DNA from: Actinomycetes bacterium
GTDB taxonomy: Bacteria; Actinomycetota; Acidimicrobiia; Acidimicrobiales; Acidimicrobilacustridaceae
DNA length: 64,000 nucleotides
Direction of reading: 5' to 3'
Assembly (NCBI GenBank): GCA_029782145.1
Contig: JAKOVH010000032.1
Coordinates: 186,001 to 250,000, forward strand
Every line of letters begins with the position of its first letter. Position 1 is the stretch's first letter. Under the pieces are notes generated by a model, which was given only the letters and a program-made list of their open reading frames with translations, was not told the DNA's origin and did no database searches. The translations under genes were made by a program, and so were the position numbers. Below, piece after piece: positions 37,660 to 46,697 of this stretch.

Positions 37660-38409
37660 TCACGTCGCGAAGACGGTTCCCGGCCTCGGGGTGCAGTCGA
37701 CCTGGTAGCGCTCGCGCAGCGACGGAAGCGGTTCGTCGAGCATCGACTCCCACGGCTCGAAGGCGAGGCTGCGGGTCGATCGGCCGTGGGCCCACCCGTC
37801 GGAGACCGCATCCATCATCGCGACGATGATCGTCGGGTCCACGAAGGTCATCTGCGCCGTGATCACCGACATCCAGATGCCGAAGTAGGGGAACCGCGTC
37901 TGGGCGAGGCAGAAGGCCTGGAGGGCGATCTCGCCGCGGCCCGACGGGTCGTACCCCGTCAGGACGTGCTGGAAGTCGTGCACCTGGAAGCCACGCAGCA
38001 CCGCTTGCTGCATGACGTCGGGCATGCCGTCGAGCATCCCGGCCTGCACCATCGCCTCGTGCAGGCCCCGGTAGTCGGTGGCGATGCTCGCCGTGAGCCC
38101 GTTGGCCACGATCCAGTCGTGGTAGGCCCGTCCGAGGGTGCCCTCGGGGAGTGCGCCGGTCGCGTCCAGGTCGAGGGGCTCGGCGATCTCGGCACCGGGA
38201 CCCTCGAGGGCCGGGCCGGCGTCGGCCATGAACGCCTCGACGTACGCGGACGTCACCTCCGCCGGCGCATGCGACCACCACTGGTTGAACAGCAGGTGCA
38301 CCGGCATGGCCTTCTGGTCGTTGAAGGCGGCGACGAGCAGACGACCGAACTCCTCGTCGATCCGATCCGCCGAGGGCGTCCCTGCGTCGAGCACCCCACT
38401 GCCGTCCAT
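37660..38409 (-). CDS. COQ4-like protein
   Basis: 249 residues. Carries the COQ4 signature: HDFQHVLTGYDPSGRGEIAL, that is HDxxH followed after 11 residues by E, the metal-binding motif of ubiquinone-biosynthesis COQ4 proteins. Flanking LAQTRFPYFGIWMSVITAQM also fits the family. Actinomycetota use menaquinone, so a role in ubiquinone synthesis is unlikely; bacterial COQ4 homologues have been placed near other lipid or quinone modifications. The start ATG (MDGSGVLDAG) is preferred over a GC-rich upstream extension. Confidence 0.78.
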   Translation of the reverse strand: MDGSGVLDAGTPSADRIDEEFGRLLVAAFNDQKAMPVHLLFNQWWSHAPAEVTSAYVEAFMADAGPALEGPGAEIAEPLDLDATGALPEGTLGRAYHDWIVANGLTASIATDYRGLHEAMVQAGMLDGMPDVMQQAVLRGFQVHDFQHVLTGYDPSGRGEIALQAFCLAQTRFPYFGIWMSVITAQMTFVDPTIIVAMMDAVSDGWAHGRSTRSLAFEPWESMLDEPLPSLRERYQVDCTPRPGTVFAT

Positions 38410-38558
38410 GCGTCCCCTCCTCGCTGGTCTCCCCGCGCGCAGTGTCGCGCGCACCGACCCGCCGCCGTCCAGCACGCCGTCCGCCCGATCGACCCGCGCT
38501 GAGGAGGGTGCGGGACGGTGCTCGGACGGCGAGCCCGCTGGTGGGCCAAGGTGGGCGG

Positions 38559-39032
38559 ATGGCGATCCGACGGATGGACAACATGGGCGTCGTCGTCGAC
38601 GACCTCTCGGCGGCGATCGAGTTCTTCGAGGTGCTCGGCCTCGAGCTCGAAGGCCGCGGCACGATCGAGGGCGAGTGGGCCGGGCGTGTCACCGGGCTGG
38701 GCGACCAGCGTGTCGAGGTGGCCATGATGCGCACCCCCGATGGCCAGGGGCGGCTCGAGCTCTCCCGGTTCATCGAGCCGGCGGTCGTGGCCGACCACAG
38801 GGAGTCGCCGGTCAACGCCCTCGGCTACCTCCGAGTGATGTTCGCCGTCGACGACCTCGACGACACCCTCGCCCGGGTCGGCCGGCAGGGTGCGGTCCTC
38901 GTCAGCGACGGCGTGGTCCAGTACGAGGACGTGTACCGGCTCTGCTACATCCGAGGGCCGGGAGGCCTGCTCATCGGGCTCGCCGAGGAGCTGGCTCAGG
39001 CAGCCGGCAGCACGAGCTCCGACATCGCCTGA
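38559..39032 (+). CDS. VOC-family (glyoxalase-like) protein
   Basis: 157 residues with two beta-alpha-beta-beta-beta halves: MAIRRMDNMGVVVDDLSAAI, EFFEVLGLELEGRG, then LGYLRVMFAVDDLDDTLARV and CYIRGPGGLLIGLAEEL. The first metal-ligand position is Asn (DNMGVVV) rather than the usual His, but the final Glu is preserved. Small-molecule lyase, isomerase or resistance function possible. Confidence 0.82.
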   Translation: MAIRRMDNMGVVVDDLSAAIEFFEVLGLELEGRGTIEGEWAGRVTGLGDQRVEVAMMRTPDGQGRLELSRFIEPAVVADHRESPVNALGYLRVMFAVDDLDDTLARVGRQGAVLVSDGVVQYEDVYRLCYIRGPGGLLIGLAEELAQAAGSTSSDIA

Positions 39033-39151
39033 GCCCTACCTCGGGTCGCCCGTGGCCTGCTGGTCGGCGGCGGGGCGCTGGGCGGCGAGCTTCACAGGTC
39101 CGCTGAGCCTGACGGAGGCGGGAACGGCGGCGCCAGGAAGGCCAGTGCCCG

Positions 39152-39544
39152 TCACCCCCGGTCCCAGAACAGGGCGAGGGCGATGCCGTCGGCGTCCTTG
39201 AAGTTGAGGATCGCTCCCGGCGCGATGTCGATCACACCGGAGGTCTCGACACCGGCGTCGCGCAGGCGACGGTCCCACGCCCTCAGCTCGTCCGCCGAGT
39301 CGACGGAGAAGGCGAGGTGGTCGAGCCCCATGACGGTGGGGTCGAACGTGGCGCCGCGGCCGTGGTGCTCGGTGAGGCCCACCGAGTAGCCACCGCCCGC
39401 GAAGCTCATCACCGCGGCCCGGCGCTCGTCCCCCTCCTCACGGAAGAGGACCTCGAACCCGAGCACGCTCTCGTACCAGCCCACCGAGGCGTCGAGGTCG
39501 CGAACGGAGAGGCTCACGTGGTGGAAGCTGCGGAGGTCCGCCAT
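39152..39544 (-). CDS. VOC-family (glyoxalase-like) protein
   Basis: 130 residues, VOC fold: SFHHVSLSVRDLDASVGWYE, SVLGFEVLFREEGDERRAAV, GLDHLAFSVDSADELRAWDR and a terminal LNFKDADGIALALFWDRG. His/His/Glu metal ligands are in place (FHHVSLSV, LDHLAFSV, final acidic position less clear). Divergent in sequence from the nearby VOC protein, so not a recent duplicate. Confidence 0.85.
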   Translation of the reverse strand: MADLRSFHHVSLSVRDLDASVGWYESVLGFEVLFREEGDERRAAVMSFAGGGYSVGLTEHHGRGATFDPTVMGLDHLAFSVDSADELRAWDRRLRDAGVETSGVIDIAPGAILNFKDADGIALALFWDRG

Positions 39545-39566
39545 GCCTCCAGCTTGCCACCGGTCC

Positions 39567-40790
39567 TCAGCGCTCGGCCGGGACGGCGAAGGCCTCGATG
39601 TAGGGGGCGAACTGCCGGCGGACCGCCGCCTCCTCGAGGCCGTGGTCGGCCAGCGAATAGCGGTGGGCGCCGAAGCGGTCCTTGGGCTTGTCGCTCAGGT
39701 AGGCCGACACCAGGGCGGGGAGCTCGGCCGCCATGGGGAGGCCCAGGGCGTCGTAGACCCGGCCGATGGCCTCGATCGGCTCGCGCATGAGGTCGAGGTA
39801 CTGCAGCTCGACCACTTGGCCCGGGGGCAGCGCCGCCTCCGGCGCGGCGATCCCGTTGAGGATCATGGTGAGGCCCATCGCCGAGGACTCGGCGATCGCC
39901 GATGGGTCGACGTCGTCGGAGCGGATCCAGCGCCCGTGGGCCAGCGTGCTGACCGTGGACGGCAGCGTGCGCGCCGGGTCGCGGTGGGTGCGGATGATGC
40001 GAGCATCGGGGTACACGGCGAGGAGCGTGGCGAGCCGGCTCAGGTGGATGGGCGACTTGAACAGCCAGGTCGTGGGCCGACCGCCCTGGAGCACCTGCAC
40101 GAAGCGGCGGTGGAAGGCGTACGCCGGCCCCGGGTCGGTGAAGGCCCGGTACGCCATCCACTGCGGGATGTCGACGTTGGTCGACCAGAAGCCGAGGTCG
40201 AACTGCGGCGCCATCAGCCACAGGCACTCCTCGGGCAGCCGGGCGTCGAGGTCGTGCACCGTGCGGAAGCCGGGGTCGACGTCCCCCCACAGGTCGAACT
40301 CGCTCTCCGCCCAGGCGATGCGCGTGGCGTCGTCGACCTCGGGGCCGACCACCGGGTGGGCCATCTCGAACGCCCGCGGGGCGCGCAGGGCCGGGTCGAG
40401 GGCCAGCAGCTCCTGGAGGATGCTGGTGCCGGAACGGGCCGGGCCGGTGATGAACACCGGAGCGGGCACCTCGGCGGCCGCCAGCGACGGATCGGCGCGG
40501 TGGGCCTCGACCACGAGGAGCCTCGTGCACAGGTGCCGCAGGACGTCGTGGCGGCACATCAGCCGTCCGACCACGTGGAGGCGGGCCTCTTCGTCGAGGG
40601 CGTCGACGAGGCGCCGGTAGGGCTCCTCCCAGTCGGGCTCACCGAAGTCGTCGAGCCCGGTGGCGGCCGTGGCCAGCTCGACGAGCTCGTCGGCGTCGAG
40701 CCGGACCAGCGCGGCGGCACCACCGACGCCCGGGCCCATGGCGTTGAGGCGCCGGACGATGTCCGGGCGCGCGTCGATGATGTCCCCCAC
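39567..40790 (-). CDS. Sulfotransferase-family protein
   Basis: 407 residues. PAPS-binding motifs: 5'-phosphosulfate loop PAPVFITGPARSGTSILQEL and 3'-phosphate motif ARIIRTHRDPARTLPSTVS. An N-terminal domain of about 100 residues precedes them. Proteins of this large actinobacterial group are mostly uncharacterised and may sulfate lipids or carbohydrates. Divergent from an SDR gene; 50 bp between starts. Confidence 0.85.
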   Translation of the reverse strand: MGDIIDARPDIVRRLNAMGPGVGGAAALVRLDADELVELATAATGLDDFGEPDWEEPYRRLVDALDEEARLHVVGRLMCRHDVLRHLCTRLLVVEAHRADPSLAAAEVPAPVFITGPARSGTSILQELLALDPALRAPRAFEMAHPVVGPEVDDATRIAWAESEFDLWGDVDPGFRTVHDLDARLPEECLWLMAPQFDLGFWSTNVDIPQWMAYRAFTDPGPAYAFHRRFVQVLQGGRPTTWLFKSPIHLSRLATLLAVYPDARIIRTHRDPARTLPSTVSTLAHGRWIRSDDVDPSAIAESSAMGLTMILNGIAAPEAALPPGQVVELQYLDLMREPIEAIGRVYDALGLPMAAELPALVSAYLSDKPKDRFGAHRYSLADHGLEEAAVRRQFAPYIEAFAVPAER

Positions 40791-40840
40791 GGGTGCAGCG
40801 TAGGCGCCGGCGCCGGGCGCGCTCCGCTACCGTCACCGCC

Positions 40841-41617
40841 GTGGAGCACCTGGGGGGACGCGTCGCCGTCGTCACCGGCGCGGCCGGCGGCATCGGGCTC
40901 GGCATCGCCCAGTCCTTCGTCGGCGAAGGGATGCGGGTCGTGCTCGCCGACATCGACGAGGATGCGCTCTCTGGCGCGGTCGGCCAGCTCCGCGGGGCAG
41001 GCGCCGACGTGGTGGGGGTGGGGGTCGACGTCACCGACCCGGCGAGCGTCGACGCCCTGGCCGACGAGACGGTGCACCGGTTCGGCGCAGTGCACGTCAT
41101 CGTGAACAACGCCGGGCTGGTCCGGGGCGGCCGCTCGTGGGAGCTGTCGCTCGAGGAATGGGAGCTGGTCGTCGGCGTCGATCTCTGGGGTGTGGTCCAC
41201 GGTGTGCGCGCCTTCGTGCCCCGGATCCTCGCCACCGGCCAGGAGGGCCACGTCGTCAACGTCGGCTCGATGGCGTCGGTCTCGCCTCGGGCGGGCATCG
41301 CGCCGTACGTGGCGTCCAAGCACGCCGTGCTCGGCCTGTCCGACTCCCTGCGCGCCGAGCTCGAGGAGGCCGGCGCGCCGGTCGGTGTGAGCGTCGTGAT
41401 GCCGGGCACGGTGCGCACCCGGATGGTGCCCGTGGGCATCGACCCGTCGGTCGTGGGGGCGCTGGTGGTGGGCGCCATGCGCACGGGCCTGCCCTACGTG
41501 TTCACCCACCCCGACCGGATGCCCGAGGTGGAGGCGCGCTTCTCCGCCATCACCGCGTGCACCCCGCCGCCCCTCCCCGCCGGCGACGACGATCCGGGGC
41601 CCGGGCCGGGCCGCTGA
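40841..41617 (+). CDS. Short-chain dehydrogenase/reductase
   Basis: 258-residue classical SDR: VAVVTGAAGGIGLGIAQSFV, NNAG (VIVNNAGLV), Ser in VNVGSMASVSPRAG and YxxxK in APYVASKHAVLGLSDSLRAE. C-terminal region short. GTG start chosen because the upstream extension is low-complexity arginine-rich. Substrate unknown. Confidence 0.88.
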   Translation: MEHLGGRVAVVTGAAGGIGLGIAQSFVGEGMRVVLADIDEDALSGAVGQLRGAGADVVGVGVDVTDPASVDALADETVHRFGAVHVIVNNAGLVRGGRSWELSLEEWELVVGVDLWGVVHGVRAFVPRILATGQEGHVVNVGSMASVSPRAGIAPYVASKHAVLGLSDSLRAELEEAGAPVGVSVVMPGTVRTRMVPVGIDPSVVGALVVGAMRTGLPYVFTHPDRMPEVEARFSAITACTPPPLPAGDDDPGPGPGR

Positions 41618-41698
41618 TCCGGGCGACGTCGCCTCTCCCGGTCCGGACGCGCCGGTGGGCGGGCTCGCGGCCCGCCCACCTCCCGCCCCGACCACGGG

Positions 41699-42040
41699 TC
41701 ACACGGCGTCGGCGCCCTGCTCCCCGGTCCTGATCCGAACCAGGTCGTCGAGCGCGAGGACCCAGATCTTCCCGTCGCCGATCTTGCCGGTCTGCCCGCT
41801 CTTGGTGATGGCGTCGACCACGGTCGGCACGGCCGGTTCGTCGACGATGACCTCCACCTTGAGCTTGGGCAGCAGCTCGACCTTGTACTCCGAGCCTCGG
41901 AAGACCTCCGTCTTGCCGCCCTGGCGTCCGAAGCCCTTCACCTCCGTGACCGTGACGCCCGTGATGCCGGCCCCCTTCAGGGCCTCCTTCACGTCGTCCC
42001 ACTTGTGCGGCTTCACCACCGCGGTGACCATCTTGAGCAC
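41699..42040 (-). CDS. glnB: PII nitrogen regulatory protein (second copy)
   Basis: 113 residues: [41 protein letters not shown]-loop FRGSEYKVELLPKLKVEVIV with Tyr52 conserved, and TGKIGDGKIWVLAL. Differs from the first copy at several T-loop positions (FRGS for YRGA), hinting at a different partner or modification state. Last gene of the amt-winged helix-glnB group. Confidence 0.94.
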   Translation of the reverse strand: MLKMVTAVVKPHKWDDVKEALKGAGITGVTVTEVKGFGRQGGKTEVFRGSEYKVELLPKLKVEVIVDEPAVPTVVDAITKSGQTGKIGDGKIWVLALDDLVRIRTGEQGADAV

Positions 42041-42103
42041 ATCGTCCTCCTTGTCGGATTGGGGCCCCGCCGGTGCCTCGGCACCGGCGGGGCGGATCCC
42101 TGG

Positions 42104-42400
42104 CTAGGCGGTGGGGGCGAGCACGTAGCCCCGCCCTCGCACCGTCGTGATCTGCAGGCCCAGCGGTTGCAGCCGCTGCCGGGCCTTCTTGATGCGGACG
42201 TTGAGGGCGCTGTCGGTGACCCGCTGCCCGGGCCAGCCGGCTGCGGTCAGCACGTCCCGGCGGACCAGCTCGCCCATGTTCTCGACCAGCGGCACCATCA
42301 GCCGCCACTCCACGTCCGGGAGGGCCACCCAGGCCCTCCCGTGGTGGAGCAGGCCGCCGTCGTCGATCCACACGTCGTCGTGCGTGTCGACCGTCGGCAT
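42104..42400 (-). CDS. Orphan OmpR-type winged-helix protein
   Basis: 98 residues corresponding to an OmpR/PhoB output domain without a receiver: DDGGLLHHGRAWVALPDVEW, RLMVPLVENMGELVRRDVLT, SALNVRIKKARQRLQPLGLQ (recognition helix) and ITTVRGRGYVLAP (wing). It lies 14 bp downstream of amt and 63 bp upstream of glnB, so it is probably cotranscribed and may regulate this operon. An unusual gene to find between amt and glnB. Confidence 0.85.
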   Translation of the reverse strand: MPTVDTHDDVWIDDGGLLHHGRAWVALPDVEWRLMVPLVENMGELVRRDVLTAAGWPGQRVTDSALNVRIKKARQRLQPLGLQITTVRGRGYVLAPTA

Positions 42401-42414
42401 CGTCCGTCGTCCTC

Positions 42415-43941
42415 CTACTCGTCCAGCAGCCTGGCGCCGGAGAGGGCTGCTGCCGGCGGGCCACCGCCCATGTAGGCGAACTCCGGGTGGTAGGCGGAGC
42501 CACCGTGCTCGACGATGTCGATGCCCTCGAGCTCGTGCTCGGCCGGCAGGCGCAGCTGGTTGACCGCCTTGATGCTGAACATCAGCACCAGGCCCACGAC
42601 CAGGACGACCACCGTGACGAAGGCGCTGCCGATCAGCTGGGCGACCAGCTGATCGGTGCCACCGCCGTAGAACAGGCCGGTGACCGTGCCGGTGCTGACG
42701 TCGGCGCCGGTGGCGCCGGGGACCCCGAAGTCGCCAGTGGCGAACAGGCCGACGGCCAGGGTGCCGAAGATGCCGCACACACCGTGCACGGCGACCGCAC
42801 CGATCGGGTCGTCGACCCGGATGAACTCGATGAGGTCGATGGCCAGGACGCAGATGATGGCTGCGACGCCGCCGATGATCACCGCTCCGAGCGGGCTCAC
42901 CCAGTAGCAGGGTGCGGTGATGGCCACCAGCCCGGCGAGGAAGCCGTTGATGGTGATGCCCGGATCCCACTTCTTGGTGCGGAGGTACATGAACGCCAGC
43001 CCGACGAGGCAGCCGGCGCAGGCGGCCAGCGTGGTGTTGGCGGCCACCCGGCCGATGCCCTCGAAGTCCATGGCGCTGAGGGTGGACCCCGGGTTGAAGC
43101 CGTACCAGCCGAACCACAGGATGATGCCGCCGACCGCAGCGATGGTCATGTCGTGGCCGACCATGAACGAGCCACCGTCGCGCTTGAACTTCCGCCCGAG
43201 GCGGGGACCGAGGGCGATGGCACCGCACAGGGCGAGCACGCCGCCCACGGTGTGCACCACGGTGGAGCCGGCGAAGTCACGGAACGGGGTGTCCATGGTG
43301 GCCAGCCACCCACCTGGGCCCCAGATCCAGTGGCCCACGATCGGGTAGATGAATGCGCTGACGCCGATCGAGTACAGCAGGTCGCCCTTGAAGCTGGTGC
43401 GACCGACCATGGCGCCCGACACGATCGTCGACGCGGTGTCGGCGAAGGCGAACTGGAACAGCCAGAAGGCCAGGAAGGCCACACCTGTCGTCCCGTACGT
43501 CGCCGGGGCGGAGCTCAGGAAGAAGTACTGGTGGCCGATCCAGCCGTTGCCCTCGCCGAACATGAAGGCGAAGCCGATGGCCCAGAAGAAGATGCCGCAC
43601 ATCGCCGTGTCGACGATGCACTCCATCAGGACGTTCACCGTCTCACGGGTCCGGGCGAAGCCGGCCTCCAACATCATGAAGCCGGCCTGCATGAAGAACA
43701 CCAGGAACGCAGCGACCAGCACCCACACCGTGTTGACCGGGTTGATCACGTTCGTGAGCGTCTCGACCGGGACCTGGGTCGCATCCGCGGTCTGGGCCCC
43801 GGCCTGGCCACCGAAGTACCACGCCAAGCCCAGCATCCCGGCCAGCACCACGGCGGTGCCGGCCATCTTGCCTCCGAGGTAGGTGAAGAAGAAGCGACGG
43901 GAGTCCCGCTGCTTCATCCCCTCCACGAACCGTCTGATCAT
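42415..43941 (-). CDS. amt: Ammonium transporter (second copy)
   Basis: 508-residue Amt channel: signal-like first helix (GTAVVLAGMLGLAWYFGGQA), MQAGFMMLEAGFARTRETVN, FRDFAGSTVVHTVGGVLALC (first pore His) and GAVAVHGVCGIFGTLAVGLF (second pore His), ILWFGWYGFNPGSTL. Sequence is clearly distinct from the first Amt, including the Glu-rich loop and shorter C-terminal tail. A GGAGCG ribosome site precedes the ATG. First gene of amt-winged helix-glnB. Confidence 0.94.
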   Translation of the reverse strand: MIRRFVEGMKQRDSRRFFFTYLGGKMAGTAVVLAGMLGLAWYFGGQAGAQTADATQVPVETLTNVINPVNTVWVLVAAFLVFFMQAGFMMLEAGFARTRETVNVLMECIVDTAMCGIFFWAIGFAFMFGEGNGWIGHQYFFLSSAPATYGTTGVAFLAFWLFQFAFADTASTIVSGAMVGRTSFKGDLLYSIGVSAFIYPIVGHWIWGPGGWLATMDTPFRDFAGSTVVHTVGGVLALCGAIALGPRLGRKFKRDGGSFMVGHDMTIAAVGGIILWFGWYGFNPGSTLSAMDFEGIGRVAANTTLAACAGCLVGLAFMYLRTKKWDPGITINGFLAGLVAITAPCYWVSPLGAVIIGGVAAIICVLAIDLIEFIRVDDPIGAVAVHGVCGIFGTLAVGLFATGDFGVPGATGADVSTGTVTGLFYGGGTDQLVAQLIGSAFVTVVVLVVGLVLMFSIKAVNQLRLPAEHELEGIDIVEHGGSAYHPEFAYMGGGPPAAALSGARLLDE

Positions 43942-43987
43942 CGCTCCTCCGTTGCGCTGTTCGTGACGCCCAACTGACGTCTCGAGG

Positions 43988-44010
43988 GCAACGTAAGAGT
44001 GGTTCGTTGC
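43988..44010. promoter_or_regulatory. Candidate operator upstream of the second amt operon
   Basis: Inverted repeat GCAACG (43988-43993) and CGTTGC (44005-44010) with an 11-bp centre, about 50 bp upstream of the amt start. A candidate site for the orphan winged-helix protein or a nitrogen regulator. The right half-site GTGGTTCGTTGC also appears once after the MMPL gene (46639 region), which weakens specificity. Confidence 0.35.
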
Positions 44011-44208
44011 GTCGCCATGTGGTCGGGGTGACGGGCCCTGGGCGATCTCCTGACCCCAGTCTGACCAAGGTGACCTCGACGGACCGTTCCACACGCGTCC
44101 GGTCAGGTGGCCGCCGAGAGGCACCCGGCACGGCCACCCGGCACGCCGGGCCGTGCTCAAGGAACGACCGGCATCGGCCGTTCACCGAGTGTGCACTTCA
44201 CCCGTGAC

Positions 44209-46638
44209 GTGACGGAGCGACCGCGCCCGGCCACCCCCACGAGCGACCAGCTCGGGGCCCTCGGCCGCCTCGGTCGTTGGGTCTCCCGCCGCCACCGGTG
44301 GGTGGCGCTGCTGTGGGTCGTGGCGGTCCTGTTCGCCGGCTACCTGAACGCGGCGCACCAGAAGGACGTGTCGGACAACTTCCGGATCCCCCACACCGAC
44401 TCGCAGGCGGCCTACGACCTGCTCCAGCAGCGCTTCTCGTCGCAGAACTCGGCGACCGCCACCGTGGTGTTCTCCGTGCCCGAGGGCCAGGAGCTCACCG
44501 CTCCCGGCAACGCCGACGCGGTCGCCGCCGCCACCGCGGCGCTGGCCGAGGTCCCGGGCGTGGCCTCCGTGGCCGACCCGCTCACCACCAACGCGCAGAC
44601 GAAGCTCGCCCAGTGGGCCGGCACGCTGCCCCCGGCGGAGGCCCAGGCCGTCACCGCCCTCGGCCAGAACCTGCCGCCCTCGGTCTCCGCCGACGGCCGC
44701 GTCGCCTACGCCACCGTCACCTTCGACGCCCCCCTCACCGAGCTGCTCGAGCGGCAACCGGTCGACACCGAGAAGGCGGGCGCGGACTACCCGAACCCCT
44801 ACAGCGCCCTGCAGGACGCCGTGAAGGCCGTGCCCGCCGGCGACGTCAGCGTCGCCATCGGAGGGCCGGTGGCCGACACCTACGACGGCCCGGTGTCGTG
44901 GTGGGCCAACCACGCCGACGAGGTCGGCCTCGGCCTCGGGGCCGTCTTGTTGCTGGTCGCCTTCGGCTCGCTGTTCGGCATGGCGATCCCCATCGCCACC
45001 GCCTTGTTCGGCGCCGTGACGGCCAGCGGCCTCGTCTACCTGCTGGCCAGCGCGGTGACGGTGTCGTCGGCCGCCCCACCGGTGACGCTGATGATCAGCC
45101 TCGGTGTGGGCCTCGACTACTCGCTGCTGATCGTCACCCGCTACCGGCAGTTCCTCGCTGACGGCCACGAGCCCCACGACGCCGTCGGCCTGGCCCTCGC
45201 CTCGGCCGGGAAGGCCGCGCTGTTCGCCGGGCTGACGGTCTGCGTCGCGCTGCTCGGCCTCTGGCTCGTGCCCATCCCCCTCGTGCAGACCCTCGGGCTG
45301 GCCGCCGCCATCGGCGTGGCGGTGATGATCGTGGCCGCCACCACGCTGCTGCCCACGCTGCTCGGCTTCGCCGGAGCCAGGATCGACCGGTTCCGCCTGC
45401 CGATCGGCAACCGCAACGGGGCGGCGGTCGACCCCGAGCGCACCTTCTGGGGACGCTTCGCCCACGCCACGGCCCGCCGCCCGTGGTTCGCCCTCATCGG
45501 AGGCCTGGTCCTGCTGCTGGCGCTCGCCCTGCCGTTCCTGCGCATCGACTTCGGGATGCCCGACGACTCATCGCTGCCCTCCGGCCTCTCCCAGCGCACG
45601 GCGTTCGAGCAGATGCAGGACGGCTTCGGGCCGGGCGTCAACGGCCCCCTCCTCGTGGTCGTGGGCCTCCCCACCGACCACCCCAGCAGCTACCAGCAGG
45701 TGCTGCCCCAGCTCGATGCGGTGAACAAGGCGGTCGGTGCCCTCCAGCCGAGCGGCACGGTCGAGGACGTCCAGTACGCGGTGGGACCGATCCCCAACGA
45801 CGCCCAGGCCACGACGGCCGTGATCTACCAGATCGTGCCGAAGACGGCGCCCGACGACCACGCGACCACGCAGCTCGTCGACACCCTGCGGGCGAACCTC
45901 GACCGGGCGGTGCAGGGCACCGACCTGCAGGTCCACGTCGGAGGCAGCACGGCGACGCTCATCGACCTGAGCACCCTGGTGGTGCGCTACCTGCCGCTCG
46001 TCATCGCCGCGGTCGTGCTCGGCGCCTTCGTCCTGCTCGTGGTCGTGTTCCGCTCGATCCTCGTGCCGCTCAAGGCGGCGCTGATGAACCTGGTGTCGAT
46101 CGCCGCGGCCTACGGCGTCGTGGTGGCCGTGTTCCAGTGGGGGTGGGCCAAGGGCCTGGTCGGGCTGTCCACCACCATCCCGATCGTGTCGTTCGTGCCC
46201 CTCGTGATGTTCGTGATCCTCTTCGGGCTCTCCATGGACTACGAGGTCTTCCTCATGTCGCGGATCCGGGAGGAGTGGGACCGCACCCACGAGCCGCGCA
46301 CCTCGGTGGTGCTCGGCGTGGCCAACACGGCCCGGGTCATCACGACGGCCGCCCTGATCATGATCGCGGTGTTCGCGTCGTTCGTCACCAACGCCAACCC
46401 GACGGTGAAGCTCATCGGGTTCGGCATGGCGGTGGCGGTGCTCATCGACTCCACCGTCGTGCGCATGCTGCTGGTGCCGGCGGTGATGGAGCTGTTCGGC
46501 AAGGCGGCCTGGTGGTTCCCGAGCTGGCTGGGCTGGCTGCCGAAGCTCGACGTGGAGGGCCCGTCGGCCGCCGCCGAGGTGCCGACGCCGGCCGCGACGG
46601 CCGAGCAACGTCCGGCGCGGGTGGGTGCCTCGACCTGA
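44209..46638 (+). CDS. MMPL-family (RND-like) transporter
   Basis: 809 residues, about 12 membrane helices in two similar halves, each with a large external loop. Signature: first helix HRWVALLWVVAVLFAGYLNA; SLGVGLDYSLLIVTRYRQFL (GLDYSL loop) in the first half, and VILFGLSMDYEVFLMSRIRE in the second, with Asp-Tyr proton-relay pairs. Such proteins export lipids or drugs in Actinomycetota. GTG start chosen near the first helix; a GTG six codons upstream is possible. Confidence 0.92.
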   Translation: MTERPRPATPTSDQLGALGRLGRWVSRRHRWVALLWVVAVLFAGYLNAAHQKDVSDNFRIPHTDSQAAYDLLQQRFSSQNSATATVVFSVPEGQELTAPGNADAVAAATAALAEVPGVASVADPLTTNAQTKLAQWAGTLPPAEAQAVTALGQNLPPSVSADGRVAYATVTFDAPLTELLERQPVDTEKAGADYPNPYSALQDAVKAVPAGDVSVAIGGPVADTYDGPVSWWANHADEVGLGLGAVLLLVAFGSLFGMAIPIATALFGAVTASGLVYLLASAVTVSSAAPPVTLMISLGVGLDYSLLIVTRYRQFLADGHEPHDAVGLALASAGKAALFAGLTVCVALLGLWLVPIPLVQTLGLAAAIGVAVMIVAATTLLPTLLGFAGARIDRFRLPIGNRNGAAVDPERTFWGRFAHATARRPWFALIGGLVLLLALALPFLRIDFGMPDDSSLPSGLSQRTAFEQMQDGFGPGVNGPLLVVVGLPTDHPSSYQQVLPQLDAVNKAVGALQPSGTVEDVQYAVGPIPNDAQATTAVIYQIVPKTAPDDHATTQLVDTLRANLDRAVQGTDLQVHVGGSTATLIDLSTLVVRYLPLVIAAVVLGAFVLLVVVFRSILVPLKAALMNLVSIAAAYGVVVAVFQWGWAKGLVGLSTTIPIVSFVPLVMFVILFGLSMDYEVFLMSRIREEWDRTHEPRTSVVLGVANTARVITTAALIMIAVFASFVTNANPTVKLIGFGMAVAVLIDSTVVRMLLVPAVMELFGKAAWWFPSWLGWLPKLDVEGPSAAAEVPTPAATAEQRPARVGAST

Positions 46639-46697
46639 GGTGGTTCGTTGCCCACCCCACGCGGCGGTGGGAAGATCGCCGCGGGAGGAGGCGGCGC

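Noticed and set aside
46639-46652. Second copy of the GTGGTTCGTTGC half-site as part of a regulon
   Set aside because: It lacks the inverted partner and lies downstream of the MMPL gene rather than at a convincing promoter.
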